A stretch of 64,000 nucleotides of DNA, from positions 620,001-684,000 of the forward strand of contig NZ_CP044227.1 of the NCBI RefSeq assembly GCF_008727735.1. Direction: 5' to 3'. Numbering within the stretch: the stretch's first letter is position 1; every line of letters starts with the position of its first letter. Positions 24,435-33,294 of the stretch are shown here, piece after piece. Below the pieces are notes generated by a model, which made no database searches, was not told where the DNA came from, and was given only the letters and a program-made list of their open reading frames with translations. Source of the stretch: Flintibacter sp. KGMB00164 (GTDB lineage Bacteria > Bacillota > Clostridia > Oscillospirales > Oscillospiraceae). The position numbers were made by a program, and so were the translations under genes.

Positions 24435-27080
24435 ATGAACGTCTCTGGTAAACGGACATCAAAATGGATCAGTATGCTCCTTGCACTTGCTATGCTGTTC
24501 AGCCTGCTGACAGTAGGCGTATCGGCTCAGACTGTGGCGGATGGAACAGCAGAGAATATGGTTGTTCTGGCTGCCGAGGAGAAGGGAAATGTAACCTTTA
24601 CATATCCCAAAGACATTGATCCCGAAAAGACTGAACTAGAATTTTATGCTGGCTTCCCCACCTCTTCCAGCCGCACCTTGGAGGAAATGATCTCCCGGGG
24701 TGAGCTGAAAGAAATCAAAGCGAATGCTGATGGAAGCTACACGGCTGCAGAGCCGGGCGTGTATAGCTATCACATCTCCGGCAACGGATATTATAACATC
24801 CTGAAGATCGTCAACATCACCCAGAACGATGTGGACAAGGGCATCACGATTGAAGTGGTCGGCGGTCCCTTGGGTGAAAATGATGATGAGTTCGGCGATG
24901 GCTATCAGCCCACGGTAAAGCCCTCTCAGGCTCCTGACTCCTATGTGATGGATGCCCGGGATGCCATGCTGTGCATCTGGCCCGACGAGATCCTTGAGCA
25001 CTTCACCACCGAGAATACCACCCACGACAAGGAGTATAACACGCCCGCCTTTGACGGAACGGACGCCGCCCATGAGTTTACCACTCAGGACGAGATGGTA
25101 GAGTTCATGCAGGATCGGGATAAGAAGTGCGACTATATGTACCTCTATTCCGCCGGCGAGACTCCCAACTACCACTTTGATATTCCTCTGGCTATCTTCA
25201 CCAACACCAAGATCCCTGCCAATGCCACTCTGGAAGAGGCTGCCAAGCTGGTGAAGGAGAATGGAAAGACCACCGTTTGGTATCAGACTCAGATCCATCC
25301 CAATGAGCCTGCCTCCGGCGAGGGTGCTCTGGTCGTCGTGGACAACTTTGTCAATGACCCTGAGGCCAAAGCTCTGCTGGATGATATCAACGTCGTGATC
25401 GTTCCCCGTATCAATCCGGACGGTTCTTATCTCTTCAGCCGCGCAACTTATGACGGCTTTGACATGAACCGGGATCATATGGCCCTGAAGGCTGCGGAGC
25501 TGGCTCAGCTGCATACGGCATACCGCCTGTTTATGGCTGAGGTCGTTCTGGACGGCCACGAGTTTACTTTCTATGGAGCCAGCTCCGGAGAAGAGACCGG
25601 CAAGGCTTACATGAGCAATGCCTATGACCTGGAGACCACTCCTGCTACCAGCCTGAACAATGATCCGGAAGTGACCGAGATCGCGCTGGAAATGTGCGGC
25701 GAGGCCTTCGAGGACGCCAGAGATGCTGGCCTGCGGGTATACCACTACGGTACCACCGTCAATAACCCCATTGGCCGCGCCTACTTTGGCCTGTATGACT
25801 GCGTCTCCTTCCTGATCGAGACCCGCGGTATCGGTGCCGGCAAGACCAATTTTGAGCGCCGGGTATTCTCTCAGGAGACTGCCATCATGTCCTACATTGA
25901 GCAGACTGCTGAGCGGGCCGACGAGATCAAGAAGGCGGTAGCCGACGCCCGTGCCGAGACCATTGAGAATGGTAAGACTTACGACGAAGATGATCTGCTG
26001 TATCTGTATCAGACTTCTTCCGGCAACACCAAGACCGAGTATTATGCTCTGAATACCCAGTACTATTTCGACGGTACCCTGAAGCGTGAGGAGAAGGTCT
26101 ATCTGGACCTGAACGACACCGGTGCACGTACCCGTGTGCGTCCCACTGCTTATGTGATCCCTGCGGATGTGGAAAACATCGATAAGATTCTCTACATCAT
26201 GGATAACCAGGGCGCGGAGTATTACAAGGTAGGCAAGGGCACCGAAATCGAGCTGCAGCAGTATTACTTTGTGGAAGAGGACGGCAGCAACAGCTGCATT
26301 GCCGATCTGCGAGAGGCGGAAAAGGTCTCCTTCCCCAACGGTGCGTATGTGTTCCCCATGGACCAGGTGGCCGCTGACGTGATTGCCATGCTGGTGGAGC
26401 CCGATGTCACCGACTCCAAGGGCTATGACGGCACACTGTATCAGTACGGTGTGGTGGATTATGACAAGGAAACCCTGAACTTCCCCCTGTACCGCTATAT
26501 TGGCGACAACCCCAGAAATCTCTCTTCCTTCCCCTTCACCGACGTGAGCGATAGCGCCTGGTACTATGAGGCAGTGAACTATGCCTATCAGAACAATCTG
26601 TTCAACGGCACCAGCGCCACTACCTTCGGTCCCGACGTTACCATGAACCGCGCCATGCTGGTCACCGTGCTGTACAGCATGGAGGGCAATCCCGCTGTGT
26701 CCGGCGAGCTGACCTTCAAGGATGTTTCCAAGGACGCTTGGTACTACAACGCAGTTCTGTGGGCAACCCAGAAGGGAATCATCAGCGGATACTCCGCGGA
26801 TAAGTTTGGCTCTAACGACACCCTGACCCGGGAGCAGATGGCCCTGATCCTCAACGGCTATGCCAAGAATAAGGGCTATGACGTGAGTGCCAAGGGTGAT
26901 GTGAGCGGCTTTGCGGATGTGAAGTCCATCTCCGATTGGGCGCTGTCCTCTGTGGAGTGGGCCGTGGGCGAGACTCTGCTGTCCGGTAAGGACGGCGGCA
27001 AGCTGGCTCCCACCAGCGGCGCCACCCGCGCAGAAGTGGCTCAGATCCTGATGCGTTTTTGTGAGAATGTTGCCAAATAA
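24435..27080 (+). CDS. Secreted M14 zinc carboxypeptidase with three SLH repeats
   Basis: An 881-residue surface protein. Signal peptide at about residues 1-34 (MNVSGKRTSKWISMLLALAM, cut after VSA). An N-terminal beta domain is followed by the M14 peptidase: HxxE zinc motif at His288/Glu291 (QIHPNEPASGEG), third ligand His375 (LDGHEF), and catalytic Glu at about 462 (IETRGIG). Three S-layer homology repeats follow from about residue 697 to the end and attach it to the cell-wall polymer. It probably trims peptides or peptidoglycan stems outside the cell. The start at 24435 follows AAGGAGG. Single gene with its own promoter and terminator. Confidence 0.9.
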   Translation: MNVSGKRTSKWISMLLALAMLFSLLTVGVSAQTVADGTAENMVVLAAEEKGNVTFTYPKDIDPEKTELEFYAGFPTSSSRTLEEMISRGELKEIKANADGSYTAAEPGVYSYHISGNGYYNILKIVNITQNDVDKGITIEVVGGPLGENDDEFGDGYQPTVKPSQAPDSYVMDARDAMLCIWPDEILEHFTTENTTHDKEYNTPAFDGTDAAHEFTTQDEMVEFMQDRDKKCDYMYLYSAGETPNYHFDIPLAIFTNTKIPANATLEEAAKLVKENGKTTVWYQTQIHPNEPASGEGALVVVDNFVNDPEAKALLDDINVVIVPRINPDGSYLFSRATYDGFDMNRDHMALKAAELAQLHTAYRLFMAEVVLDGHEFTFYGASSGEETGKAYMSNAYDLETTPATSLNNDPEVTEIALEMCGEAFEDARDAGLRVYHYGTTVNNPIGRAYFGLYDCVSFLIETRGIGAGKTNFERRVFSQETAIMSYIEQTAERADEIKKAVADARAETIENGKTYDEDDLLYLYQTSSGNTKTEYYALNTQYYFDGTLKREEKVYLDLNDTGARTRVRPTAYVIPADVENIDKILYIMDNQGAEYYKVGKGTEIELQQYYFVEEDGSNSCIADLREAEKVSFPNGAYVFPMDQVAADVIAMLVEPDVTDSKGYDGTLYQYGVVDYDKETLNFPLYRYIGDNPRNLSSFPFTDVSDSAWYYEAVNYAYQNNLFNGTSATTFGPDVTMNRAMLVTVLYSMEGNPAVSGELTFKDVSKDAWYYNAVLWATQKGIISGYSADKFGSNDTLTREQMALILNGYAKNKGYDVSAKGDVSGFADVKSISDWALSSVEWAVGETLLSGKDGGKLAPTSGATRAEVAQILMRFCENVAK

Positions 27081-27095
27081 TTATTCTTAGAGCAG

Positions 27096-27129
27096 AAAAC
27101 CGCGCGGCCAATTGGCCGCGCGGTTTTTT
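27096..27129 (+). terminator. Bidirectional terminator, M14 gene and nitrilase
   Basis: A 16-bp perfect palindrome (AAAACCGCGCGGCCAA and its complement) with T-runs on both strands. Confidence 0.9.
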
Positions 27130-27136
27130 GTTGGGA

Positions 27137-27964
27137 TCAGAGGCGCTGAAGGATATACCGGTCACTGCGGCGGTTTTCCAGCGTGAAGATCTGCTGACGC
27201 ACCGTCTGGACATAATCCAAATCGATCTCTGCCGTAATAAAGCAGGGTTTATCAGAGGCACAGGCAATCACATTGCCCCAGGGGTCAATGACCATGGAAT
27301 GGCCATAGGCCTGGAAACGGGGTTTTCTGCCGATCTGGCCCGGTGCGATCACATAGCAGCCATTTTCAATGGCACGGGCCTTGAGCAGAGGCAGCCAGTG
27401 ATCTTTGCCGGTGTTCAGGGTAAAGTTGGCCGGGCACAGGAGAATATTGGCTCCCTCCAGAGCCATGATGCGAAACAGTTCACCAAAGCGCATGTCATAG
27501 CAGATGGACAGACCCAGATGACCAACTTCTTTGGTGTCCACTGTAACGATGTTCTGGCCGGGGCAGATCCGGTCGGATTCCCGGACTGTGGGACCGCCGT
27601 TGCCGATGGACACGTCAAAGGGATGGAGCTTTTCGTAGTGGGCAGCCAGCTCTCCCTGAGGATTGATGACCATGGTGCAGTTGTAGGGGCGTTCCTCACC
27701 GCTCTGGGCGTAGATACTGCCGCAGTGTAGCCACACATTCAGTTCTTTTGCCAACGCGGAGAAGCGCTGGAAGGTAGGTCCACCGGGGACCGCTTCTGCA
27801 ATGTCCCGGATTCCGGGTCCCACATAATTGACGCTCTCAGGCATGCAGATGAGCTTAGCGCCTTGGGCGGCAGCCCCGCGGATCAGTTCTTCCGCAGCGG
27901 CCAGATTGGCCTGCACATCGTCCTGGGAATCCAGCTGGATCACGCCGGCAAGAAATTTGTTCAT
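27137..27964 (-). CDS. Carbon-nitrogen hydrolase (nitrilase/omega-amidase family)
   Basis: A 275-residue cytoplasmic member of the nitrilase superfamily with the full Glu-Lys-Cys triad: Glu43 (CMPESVNY), Lys112 (YEKLHPFD) and Cys155 (SICYDMRFGELFR). The EKLHPFD and CYDMRFGELFR signatures are closest to the Nit1/omega-amidase and deaminated-glutathione amidase branch, which removes amide groups from 2-oxoglutaramate-like compounds. GAAAGGACGAG precedes the ATG. It stands alone; neighbours give no pathway. Confidence 0.9.
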   Translation of the reverse strand: MNKFLAGVIQLDSQDDVQANLAAAEELIRGAAAQGAKLICMPESVNYVGPGIRDIAEAVPGGPTFQRFSALAKELNVWLHCGSIYAQSGEERPYNCTMVINPQGELAAHYEKLHPFDVSIGNGGPTVRESDRICPGQNIVTVDTKEVGHLGLSICYDMRFGELFRIMALEGANILLCPANFTLNTGKDHWLPLLKARAIENGCYVIAPGQIGRKPRFQAYGHSMVIDPWGNVIACASDKPCFITAEIDLDYVQTVRQQIFTLENRRSDRYILQRL

Positions 27965-28302
27965 AAGCGCTCGTCCTTTCTCTAAAATACAAAGTCCTGG
28001 GGCGCGGCCCCGTTTTTCCTATTGTAGCATATCCTCAGTCAAATGGAAGAAAAAAGTTTTCAAAAAAAGAGAAAATAACAAAGATTACCACAGGAAATAT
28101 ATATTTTTTAAGAGAAAAGCAGGATAAATTTATGGAAAAACCGGAAGAAAGCGATTATAATATGTTCCATTGGAGAAGCTGCTCGGGAAACTGCCTGATA
28201 TGATGCTTGCTCCACCGCTCCAGAGGCATTATAATAGGAGTGTTAAGCTAAAATACCCGCCGAGCCAAGTGCGCGGGATCTTACATAGAGGAGTACAAAC
28301 AC
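27965..28302. other. Divergent control region, nitrilase and hexosamine operon
   Basis: 338 bases without a gene. On the plus strand TTGCTC (28207-28212), 17-base spacer and TATAAT (28230-28235) form a good promoter for the kinase operon; another TATAAT lies at 28156-28161. A weak hairpin CCCGC...GCGGG sits in the leader. Confidence 0.55.
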
Positions 28303-29391
28303 ATGGAAGAAAAGCTTCAGCAGGTTTGTCAGGCCTTCTGTATTGAGGGGGCCTTTCAGTCCTACGAGGAGATCAAGGTGGGGAATGTAAACCGCACCTA
28401 TAAGGTCAATTATCTGCGGCCGGATGGACGGCCCAAGTCCTATATCATCCAGGCGGTGAATACCTTTGTATTCAAAAAGCCGGTGGAGGTTATGGAGAAC
28501 ATCGATAAGGTGACCGAGTACATCCACGCCAAGCAGCCCCAGCGTACCGTTCTGCACTTTCACCATACGCCGGACCGGAAGATCTATCTCTTTGATGACA
28601 ACGGGTTCTGGCGCCTGTTCAACTACATCCCTTCCACCACTTATAATACCTGCTCCGACCTGGAGGTAGTGCGCAGTGCCGGCGAGGCCTTTGGTGAGTT
28701 CCAAATGCTGTTGGCCGACTTTGATGCCCAGCAGCTCTACGTGACCATTCCCGATTTCCACGACACCCGCAAGCGCTATCAGAAGCTGCTTGCCGATGTG
28801 GCGGAGGATCCTATGGGCATGGCTGCCCAGGTGGCCGAGGAGGTGGAGTGGCTCAAGTCTGTGCAGGAGCAGGCCTGTCGTCTTACCGACCTCTATGAGG
28901 CGGGACAGCTGCCTCTGCGGGTGACCCATAACGACACCAAGATCAACAATGTCCTCTTTCAGCCCAACGGAAACCAGGCCATCGTAGTTATTGACCTGGA
29001 TACCGTAATGCCTGGCCTGGTAGGTCACGACTTTGGCGATGCCATCCGCTTTGCGGCCAACTACGTGGAGGAGGATTCCCCCGAGACGGAGAAGGCTGGG
29101 GTGGATATGGAAGTGTTCCGGGCCTTCACCCAGGGCTTCCTGAAGCACACAGCTGCCACCCTCACCCAGCAAGAGGTAGATACCCTTGCCGTGAGCTGTT
29201 TTGCTCTGACCTGTGAGTTGGCTACCCGCTTCCTGGATGATTATATTCTGGGCAGCCCCTACTTTAAGATCCAGTATCCGGAGCACAATCTGGTGCGTGC
29301 GCGCTGTCAGATTGCTCTGGCGAAGGATATGCTCCAAAAATTGGACGAGATGGACGCAGTGGTACACCAGTGCATGGAGCAGTACCGCTGA
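28303..29391 (+). CDS. N-acetylhexosamine-1-kinase-like phosphotransferase
   Basis: A 362-residue aminoglycoside-phosphotransferase (APH) fold kinase. The catalytic loop is THNDTKINN and the Mg-binding motif VIDLDTVMPG, followed by HDFGDAIR. These match NahK/LnpB enzymes, which phosphorylate GlcNAc or GalNAc at C1 using ATP. The two genes that follow encode a left-handed beta-helix transferase and phosphoglucosamine mutase, also hexosamine-1-phosphate enzymes, which supports the call. GAGGAG lies 9 bases upstream. An alternative would be another small-molecule kinase of the APH family. Confidence 0.82.
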   Translation: MEEKLQQVCQAFCIEGAFQSYEEIKVGNVNRTYKVNYLRPDGRPKSYIIQAVNTFVFKKPVEVMENIDKVTEYIHAKQPQRTVLHFHHTPDRKIYLFDDNGFWRLFNYIPSTTYNTCSDLEVVRSAGEAFGEFQMLLADFDAQQLYVTIPDFHDTRKRYQKLLADVAEDPMGMAAQVAEEVEWLKSVQEQACRLTDLYEAGQLPLRVTHNDTKINNVLFQPNGNQAIVVIDLDTVMPGLVGHDFGDAIRFAANYVEEDSPETEKAGVDMEVFRAFTQGFLKHTAATLTQQEVDTLAVSCFALTCELATRFLDDYILGSPYFKIQYPEHNLVRARCQIALAKDMLQKLDEMDAVVHQCMEQYR

Positions 29392-29427
29392 CGCCTCAAG
29401 CTGCATTTGACAAGGAGGCAATGAACC

Positions 29428-30090
29428 ATGAATTTGGAAATCAGTAATCTTCTGGACCTCTCCCACACTCTGGCGGGGGACTATCTCAAGCAGTTCCAGT
29501 ACCCCTGGCAGGCTTTGGACGGCATCAAGGAGCTGATCCTTACCCTGGGAGCGGGACTGTCCCCCGAGGAGTATGACCAGCCCCAGCCCAATGTCTGGGT
29601 CCATAAGACGGCTACCGTGGCTCCCACCGCTTATCTGGGCGCGCCCTGTATCATCGGTCCTGAGACTGAAGTGCGCCACTGTGCCTTTATCCGCGGCTCC
29701 GCTCTGGTTGGCGAGCACTGTGTGGTGGGCAACTCCGTGGAGCTGAAAAACGTCATCCTCTTTGACAATGTCCAGACTCCCCACTATAACTATGTGGGCG
29801 ACTCCATCCTGGGCTATAAGAGCCACATGGGAGCCGGTTCCATTACCTCCAATGTAAAGTCGGATAAGACCCTGGTGGTGGTCAAGAACGGCGAGGAGAA
29901 GATCGAGACCGGCCGCAAGAAGATGGGCGCCATCCTGGGCGACTTTGTGGAAGTGGGCTGTAACTCGGTGCTCAACCCCGGTACCATCCTGGGCCGCCGC
30001 AGCAGCGTCTATCCCACCTCCTGTGTACGAGGCACGGTGGAGGCAGACCACATCTATAAGGATAAGGACCATATCATCCCCCGCACCTAA
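29428..30090 (+). CDS. Left-handed beta-helix acetyltransferase (GlmU C-terminal-like)
   Basis: A 220-residue protein with hexapeptide repeats of the left-handed beta-helix type from about residue 55 to the end (VWVHKTATVAPTAYLGAPC, then IIGPETEVRHCAFIRGSAL and so on), and a short alpha-helical N-terminus. It lacks the GlmU pyrophosphorylase domain. It is related to the acetyltransferase half of GlmU and to archaeal UDP-GlcNAc pyrophosphorylase-like proteins. Between the kinase (37 bases upstream) and glmM it would plausibly acetylate GlcN-1-P or bind nucleotide sugars. The exact reaction is inferred from context. Confidence 0.78.
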   Translation: MNLEISNLLDLSHTLAGDYLKQFQYPWQALDGIKELILTLGAGLSPEEYDQPQPNVWVHKTATVAPTAYLGAPCIIGPETEVRHCAFIRGSALVGEHCVVGNSVELKNVILFDNVQTPHYNYVGDSILGYKSHMGAGSITSNVKSDKTLVVVKNGEEKIETGRKKMGAILGDFVEVGCNSVLNPGTILGRRSSVYPTSCVRGTVEADHIYKDKDHIIPRT

Positions 30091-30163
30091 ACCGCACCTT
30101 CCAGCCGGTCTTTTCACCGGTGTAATTAGATACATTTAGTATAGAAAGCGAGCGTGAATACAT

Positions 30164-31528
30164 ATGGGAAAGTATTTTGGCACGGACGGGTTCCGTGGTA
30201 AGGCCGGCGAGGGCCTGACCGCCGATCACGCCTATCAGATCGGACGCTTCCTGGGCTGGTACTTCGGCCGCACCCACCGGGCGCAGATCGTGGTGGGCAA
30301 GGACACCCGCCGCTCCAGCTATATGCTGGAGTACGCCATCAGCGCGGGCATGGCCGCATCCGGCGCCGACGTCCACCTGCTCCATGTCACCACTACCCCC
30401 TCTGTCTCTTACGTGGCCCGTACTGACGGCTTTGACTGCGGCGTGATGATCAGCGCCTCCCACAACCCCTTCTATGATAATGGCATCAAGCTCATCAACG
30501 GCGAGGGTGAGAAGATGGAGGAGAGCGTCATCTCTCTGGTAGAGGACTATTTGGACGGCAAGCTGGAGCTGGACGGACAGCCCTGGAAGGAGCTGCCCAT
30601 GGCCACCGAGGCCCAGGTGGGCAGCATCGTGGACGACACCGCCGGCCGTAACCGCTACATGGGTTACCTCATCTCCCTGGCCGTGTATTCCTTCAAGGGC
30701 AAGCGGGTGGCTCTGGACTGTGCCAACGGCAGCGCCTGGCACATTGCCCCCCGGATCTTTGAGGCCCTGGGCGCCCAGGTATTCACCATCAACACCAACC
30801 CCGACGGCACCAACATCAACCTCAACGCCGGTTCCACCCATATCGAGGGCCTTCAGCGCTATGTGGTGGAGAACAAGATGGACGTGGGCTTTGCCTATGA
30901 CGGCGACGCTGACCGCTGCCTGGCCGTGGACGAGAACGGCAAGCTGGTGGACGGCGATCAGATCATGTACCTGTATGCCTGCTACATGAAGGAGCGGGGC
31001 AAGCTGGTCACCAACAAGGTGGTTACCACCGTCATGTCCAACTTCGGCCTGTACAAGGCTCTGGAGAAGGCGGGGATCGGTTACGAGAAGACCGCCGTGG
31101 GCGACAAGTATGTCTATGAGAACATGGTGCAGAACGGCCACCGCATCGGCGGCGAGCAGTCCGGCCACATTATCTTCACCAAGTACGCCCGTACCGGCGA
31201 CGGTATCCTCACCTCCCTGAAGATCATGGAGGCCATGCTGGCCAAGAAGCTGCCTCTGAGCAAGCTGGCTGAGCCGGTGACCATATATCCTCAGGTGCTC
31301 ATCAACGTGCGGGTAAAGGATAAGAAGGCTGCCCAGGCTGACGCCGATGTTCAAGCTGCTGTGGACGCAGTGGCTGCCGAGCTGGGCAACACCGGCCGCA
31401 TCCTGGTCCGCGAGTCCGGCACTGAGCCCCTCGTCCGCGTGATGGTGGAGGCTCCTGATCAGGAGCTGTGCCAGGCCCTGGCCCAGCGCGTGGTGGATAT
31501 GATCAAGCAGAAGGGTCACGCAATCTAA
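30164..31528 (+). CDS. glmM: Phosphoglucosamine mutase
   Basis: A 454-residue alpha-D-phosphohexomutase that converts glucosamine-6-phosphate to glucosamine-1-phosphate for cell-wall UDP-GlcNAc. Motifs are complete: FGTDGFRG at the N-terminus, the phosphoserine loop SASHNPFYDNGIK, the Mg site DGDADRC, sugar-binding GEQSGH, and the phosphate-binding RESGTEPLVRVM. The ribosome site is weak (AGAAAGCGAG), and a small CCGGT/ACCGG hairpin lies in the 73-base gap from the previous gene, so expression may depend partly on upstream translation. Confidence 0.95.
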   Translation: MGKYFGTDGFRGKAGEGLTADHAYQIGRFLGWYFGRTHRAQIVVGKDTRRSSYMLEYAISAGMAASGADVHLLHVTTTPSVSYVARTDGFDCGVMISASHNPFYDNGIKLINGEGEKMEESVISLVEDYLDGKLELDGQPWKELPMATEAQVGSIVDDTAGRNRYMGYLISLAVYSFKGKRVALDCANGSAWHIAPRIFEALGAQVFTINTNPDGTNINLNAGSTHIEGLQRYVVENKMDVGFAYDGDADRCLAVDENGKLVDGDQIMYLYACYMKERGKLVTNKVVTTVMSNFGLYKALEKAGIGYEKTAVGDKYVYENMVQNGHRIGGEQSGHIIFTKYARTGDGILTSLKIMEAMLAKKLPLSKLAEPVTIYPQVLINVRVKDKKAAQADADVQAAVDAVAAELGNTGRILVRESGTEPLVRVMVEAPDQELCQALAQRVVDMIKQKGHAI

Positions 31529-31536
31529 TCAGAATA

Positions 31537-31571
31537 CAAAAATTCCCCGGCCTGGGCCGGGGAATTTTTTT
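31537..31571 (+). terminator. Bidirectional terminator, glmM and dpaB
   Basis: AAATTCCCCGGCC pairs with GGCCGGGGAATTT, followed by T on the plus strand and by T on the minus strand. Confidence 0.88.
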
Positions 31572-31573
31572 GC

Positions 31574-32152
31574 CTAAACCACCCGCAGCAGAGGCTGCAG
31601 CTGGCGCCCCTCCAGGGCTGCCTGAGCCGCGTCGGCCACCAGAGAAAAGTCGGCCACCAGGGAGGTGGGCTTTTTCACCGGGTCGTCCTGTCCGAAGGGG
31701 ACGAAATAGATATATTTGCGGCTGAGCAGAGCCCCCAGATTGGGAGCGGAGGCAGTCAGGCCGTCGTTGGTAGAGGGGGCAATGAGAAGGGGGCGCTGGT
31801 TGCGCAGATGGGCTTTGGCGGCCATGGTGACCGCTGTGTCTGTAATGCCGCAGGCCAGCTTGCCCAGCGTGTTTCCGGTACAGGGGGCAATGATGAGCAG
31901 ATCCAGCAGCTTCTTGGGGCCGATGGGTTCTGCCTCCCGGATGGAGGAGATGACCCGCCGGTCACAGATCCGCTCCATCTCCCGCATCAGCTCATGGGCA
32001 GGGCCAAAGCGGGTGTCGGTGGCGGCGGTACACTCCGAGACAATGGGAATTACCGTGGAGAAGCGGGCTTTTACCTGCTCCAGGGCCTCCATGGCCTTGG
32101 CGTGGGTGCAGAAGGAGCCGCACACGGCAAAGCCGACCGTTTGGTCGATCAT
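31574..32152 (-). CDS. dpaB: Dipicolinate synthase subunit B
   Basis: A 192-residue flavoprotein-like protein (SpoVFB/DpaB) with GFAVCGSFCTHAKAMEAL near the N-terminus and the IIAPCTGNTLGKLACGITDTAVTMAAKAHLRN region. With DpaA it makes dipicolinic acid, the spore-core calcium chelator, from dihydrodipicolinate in the mother cell. Its ATG overlaps the stop of dpaA (ATGA), giving coupled translation. Length matches the family. It confirms that the organism makes endospores or descends from spore formers. Confidence 0.94.
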   Translation of the reverse strand: MIDQTVGFAVCGSFCTHAKAMEALEQVKARFSTVIPIVSECTAATDTRFGPAHELMREMERICDRRVISSIREAEPIGPKKLLDLLIIAPCTGNTLGKLACGITDTAVTMAAKAHLRNQRPLLIAPSTNDGLTASAPNLGALLSRKYIYFVPFGQDDPVKKPTSLVADFSLVADAAQAALEGRQLQPLLRVV

Positions 32153-33042
32153 GTAGCATCTTCCTTTCCTAGCTGCTCCAATTCCTGGAGCATATGATAT
32201 ATGGTGGTTTGAAGGATGGCTGCCGCAGTTACGGGGGCCACCTTGCCCGGCAGGGAGAGGGCATGGATGACGGGCAGACCCAGTTCTTGGGCGGCGGTGC
32301 GGTCCACGCCGCCTGGTTTGCTGGCCAGATCTAGAATAAGGCAGCCGGCAGGCAGAGCTTTCAGGACCTCCCGTCCCAGAACCAGGGCGGGGACGGTGTT
32401 GACCACCAGCTGGAAGGGGCAGGGGCTTTCCGTAAGCTGGGACAGAAGGACGCCCTTACAGCCTACGGCTTTCGCCCAGGCAAGGGCTTCCCAGCGCCGG
32501 GCGGCGACCGTCACTTCAGCGCCTAGAGCGGCCAGACGCAGAGCGGTAGCCTGCCCGATCCGCCCAAAGCCCAACACCAGCACCTGGGCGCCGTGGAGGG
32601 TGATGGGCAGCTGCTCCATGGCGATCTGGATCGCTCCCTCGGATGTGGGTACTGCGTTGGCCACTGCCAGTTCTTCCCGGGCAAAGTAGTCCAGCAGGCA
32701 TACCCCGCGCTCCTGGGCCAATGATTTCAAGCCTGGATCTGCCATCCCCGCCAGTACCAGCTGGCCGGGCGCCAGGGCGTCGAAGACTTGCCGCAGACTG
32801 GGGTGGAACTGAGACAGGGGACTATGTAGTGCCGTCCCATCTGCTGCCGGCAGCGGCAGGATCACACAGTCTGCCTGAGAAAGGCCGCTGGGAGGCTGGC
32901 GGGCGCAGCCTGGCTCTTCGGCGGGTAATCCCTCCTCCAAAGCCCAGGTGTGGACTGTATGCCCGTCCATAGCCAGCAGCCGGGCCAGCTCTGCCTGCCG
33001 CCGGTCTCCTCCCAACAGCCAAATTGTTTTTGCACATGCCAT
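32149..33042 (-). CDS. dpaA: Dipicolinate synthase subunit A
   Basis: A 297-residue SpoVFA/DpaA protein. N-terminal domain (about residues 1-125) and a Rossmann domain (about 135-290) with GFGRIGQATALRLAALGAEVTV as the nucleotide-binding motif. It oxidises dihydrodipicolinate to dipicolinate together with DpaB. GGAGGAG precedes the start. A sequence resembling a sigma-K promoter lies upstream on the same strand, as expected for a late mother-cell gene. Confidence 0.93.
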   Translation of the reverse strand: MACAKTIWLLGGDRRQAELARLLAMDGHTVHTWALEEGLPAEEPGCARQPPSGLSQADCVILPLPAADGTALHSPLSQFHPSLRQVFDALAPGQLVLAGMADPGLKSLAQERGVCLLDYFAREELAVANAVPTSEGAIQIAMEQLPITLHGAQVLVLGFGRIGQATALRLAALGAEVTVAARRWEALAWAKAVGCKGVLLSQLTESPCPFQLVVNTVPALVLGREVLKALPAGCLILDLASKPGGVDRTAAQELGLPVIHALSLPGKVAPVTAAAILQTTIYHMLQELEQLGKEDAT

Positions 33043-33072
33043 AGTTAATCTCCTCCCTCACCGTGCTGTTCC

Positions 33073-33099
33073 AGCCTATGCGTGGGAGAGAAGGGTGGT
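33073..33099 (-). promoter_or_regulatory. Possible sigma-K promoter of dpaAB
   Basis: On the minus strand AC, 17 bases, then CATAGGCT, close to the sigma-K pattern AC-N17-CATANNNTA (one mismatch at the last A). Confidence 0.4.
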
Positions 33100-33133
33100 C
33101 ACAGAAGAAAAAACAAAGAATGCATTGTATTTA

Positions 33134-33162
33134 TTGACAAAAAGAATGCACTATATTATATT
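33134..33162 (+). promoter_or_regulatory. Sigma-A promoter of the tandem C26 surface protein
   Basis: TTGACA (33134-33139), 17-base spacer, TATATT (33157-33162). Confidence 0.75.
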
Positions 33163-33294
33163 CTTCTTGGAAGTAATGCTTAAAATAATCTGAAAAGGCA
33201 TTGCGAATGGATGGGCTCTCTGCCGTCCCGTAACTTTGAGGGGAGCATGGGAAAGGCAGCATCCCATAGCGGCAAAAGGAAAGGAGTTCAAGAA

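Noticed and set aside
28243..30135. A 630-codon minus-strand frame opposite the hexosamine kinase and beta-helix genes
   Set aside because: The plus-strand genes have clear family motifs and ribosome sites; the antisense frame has none.
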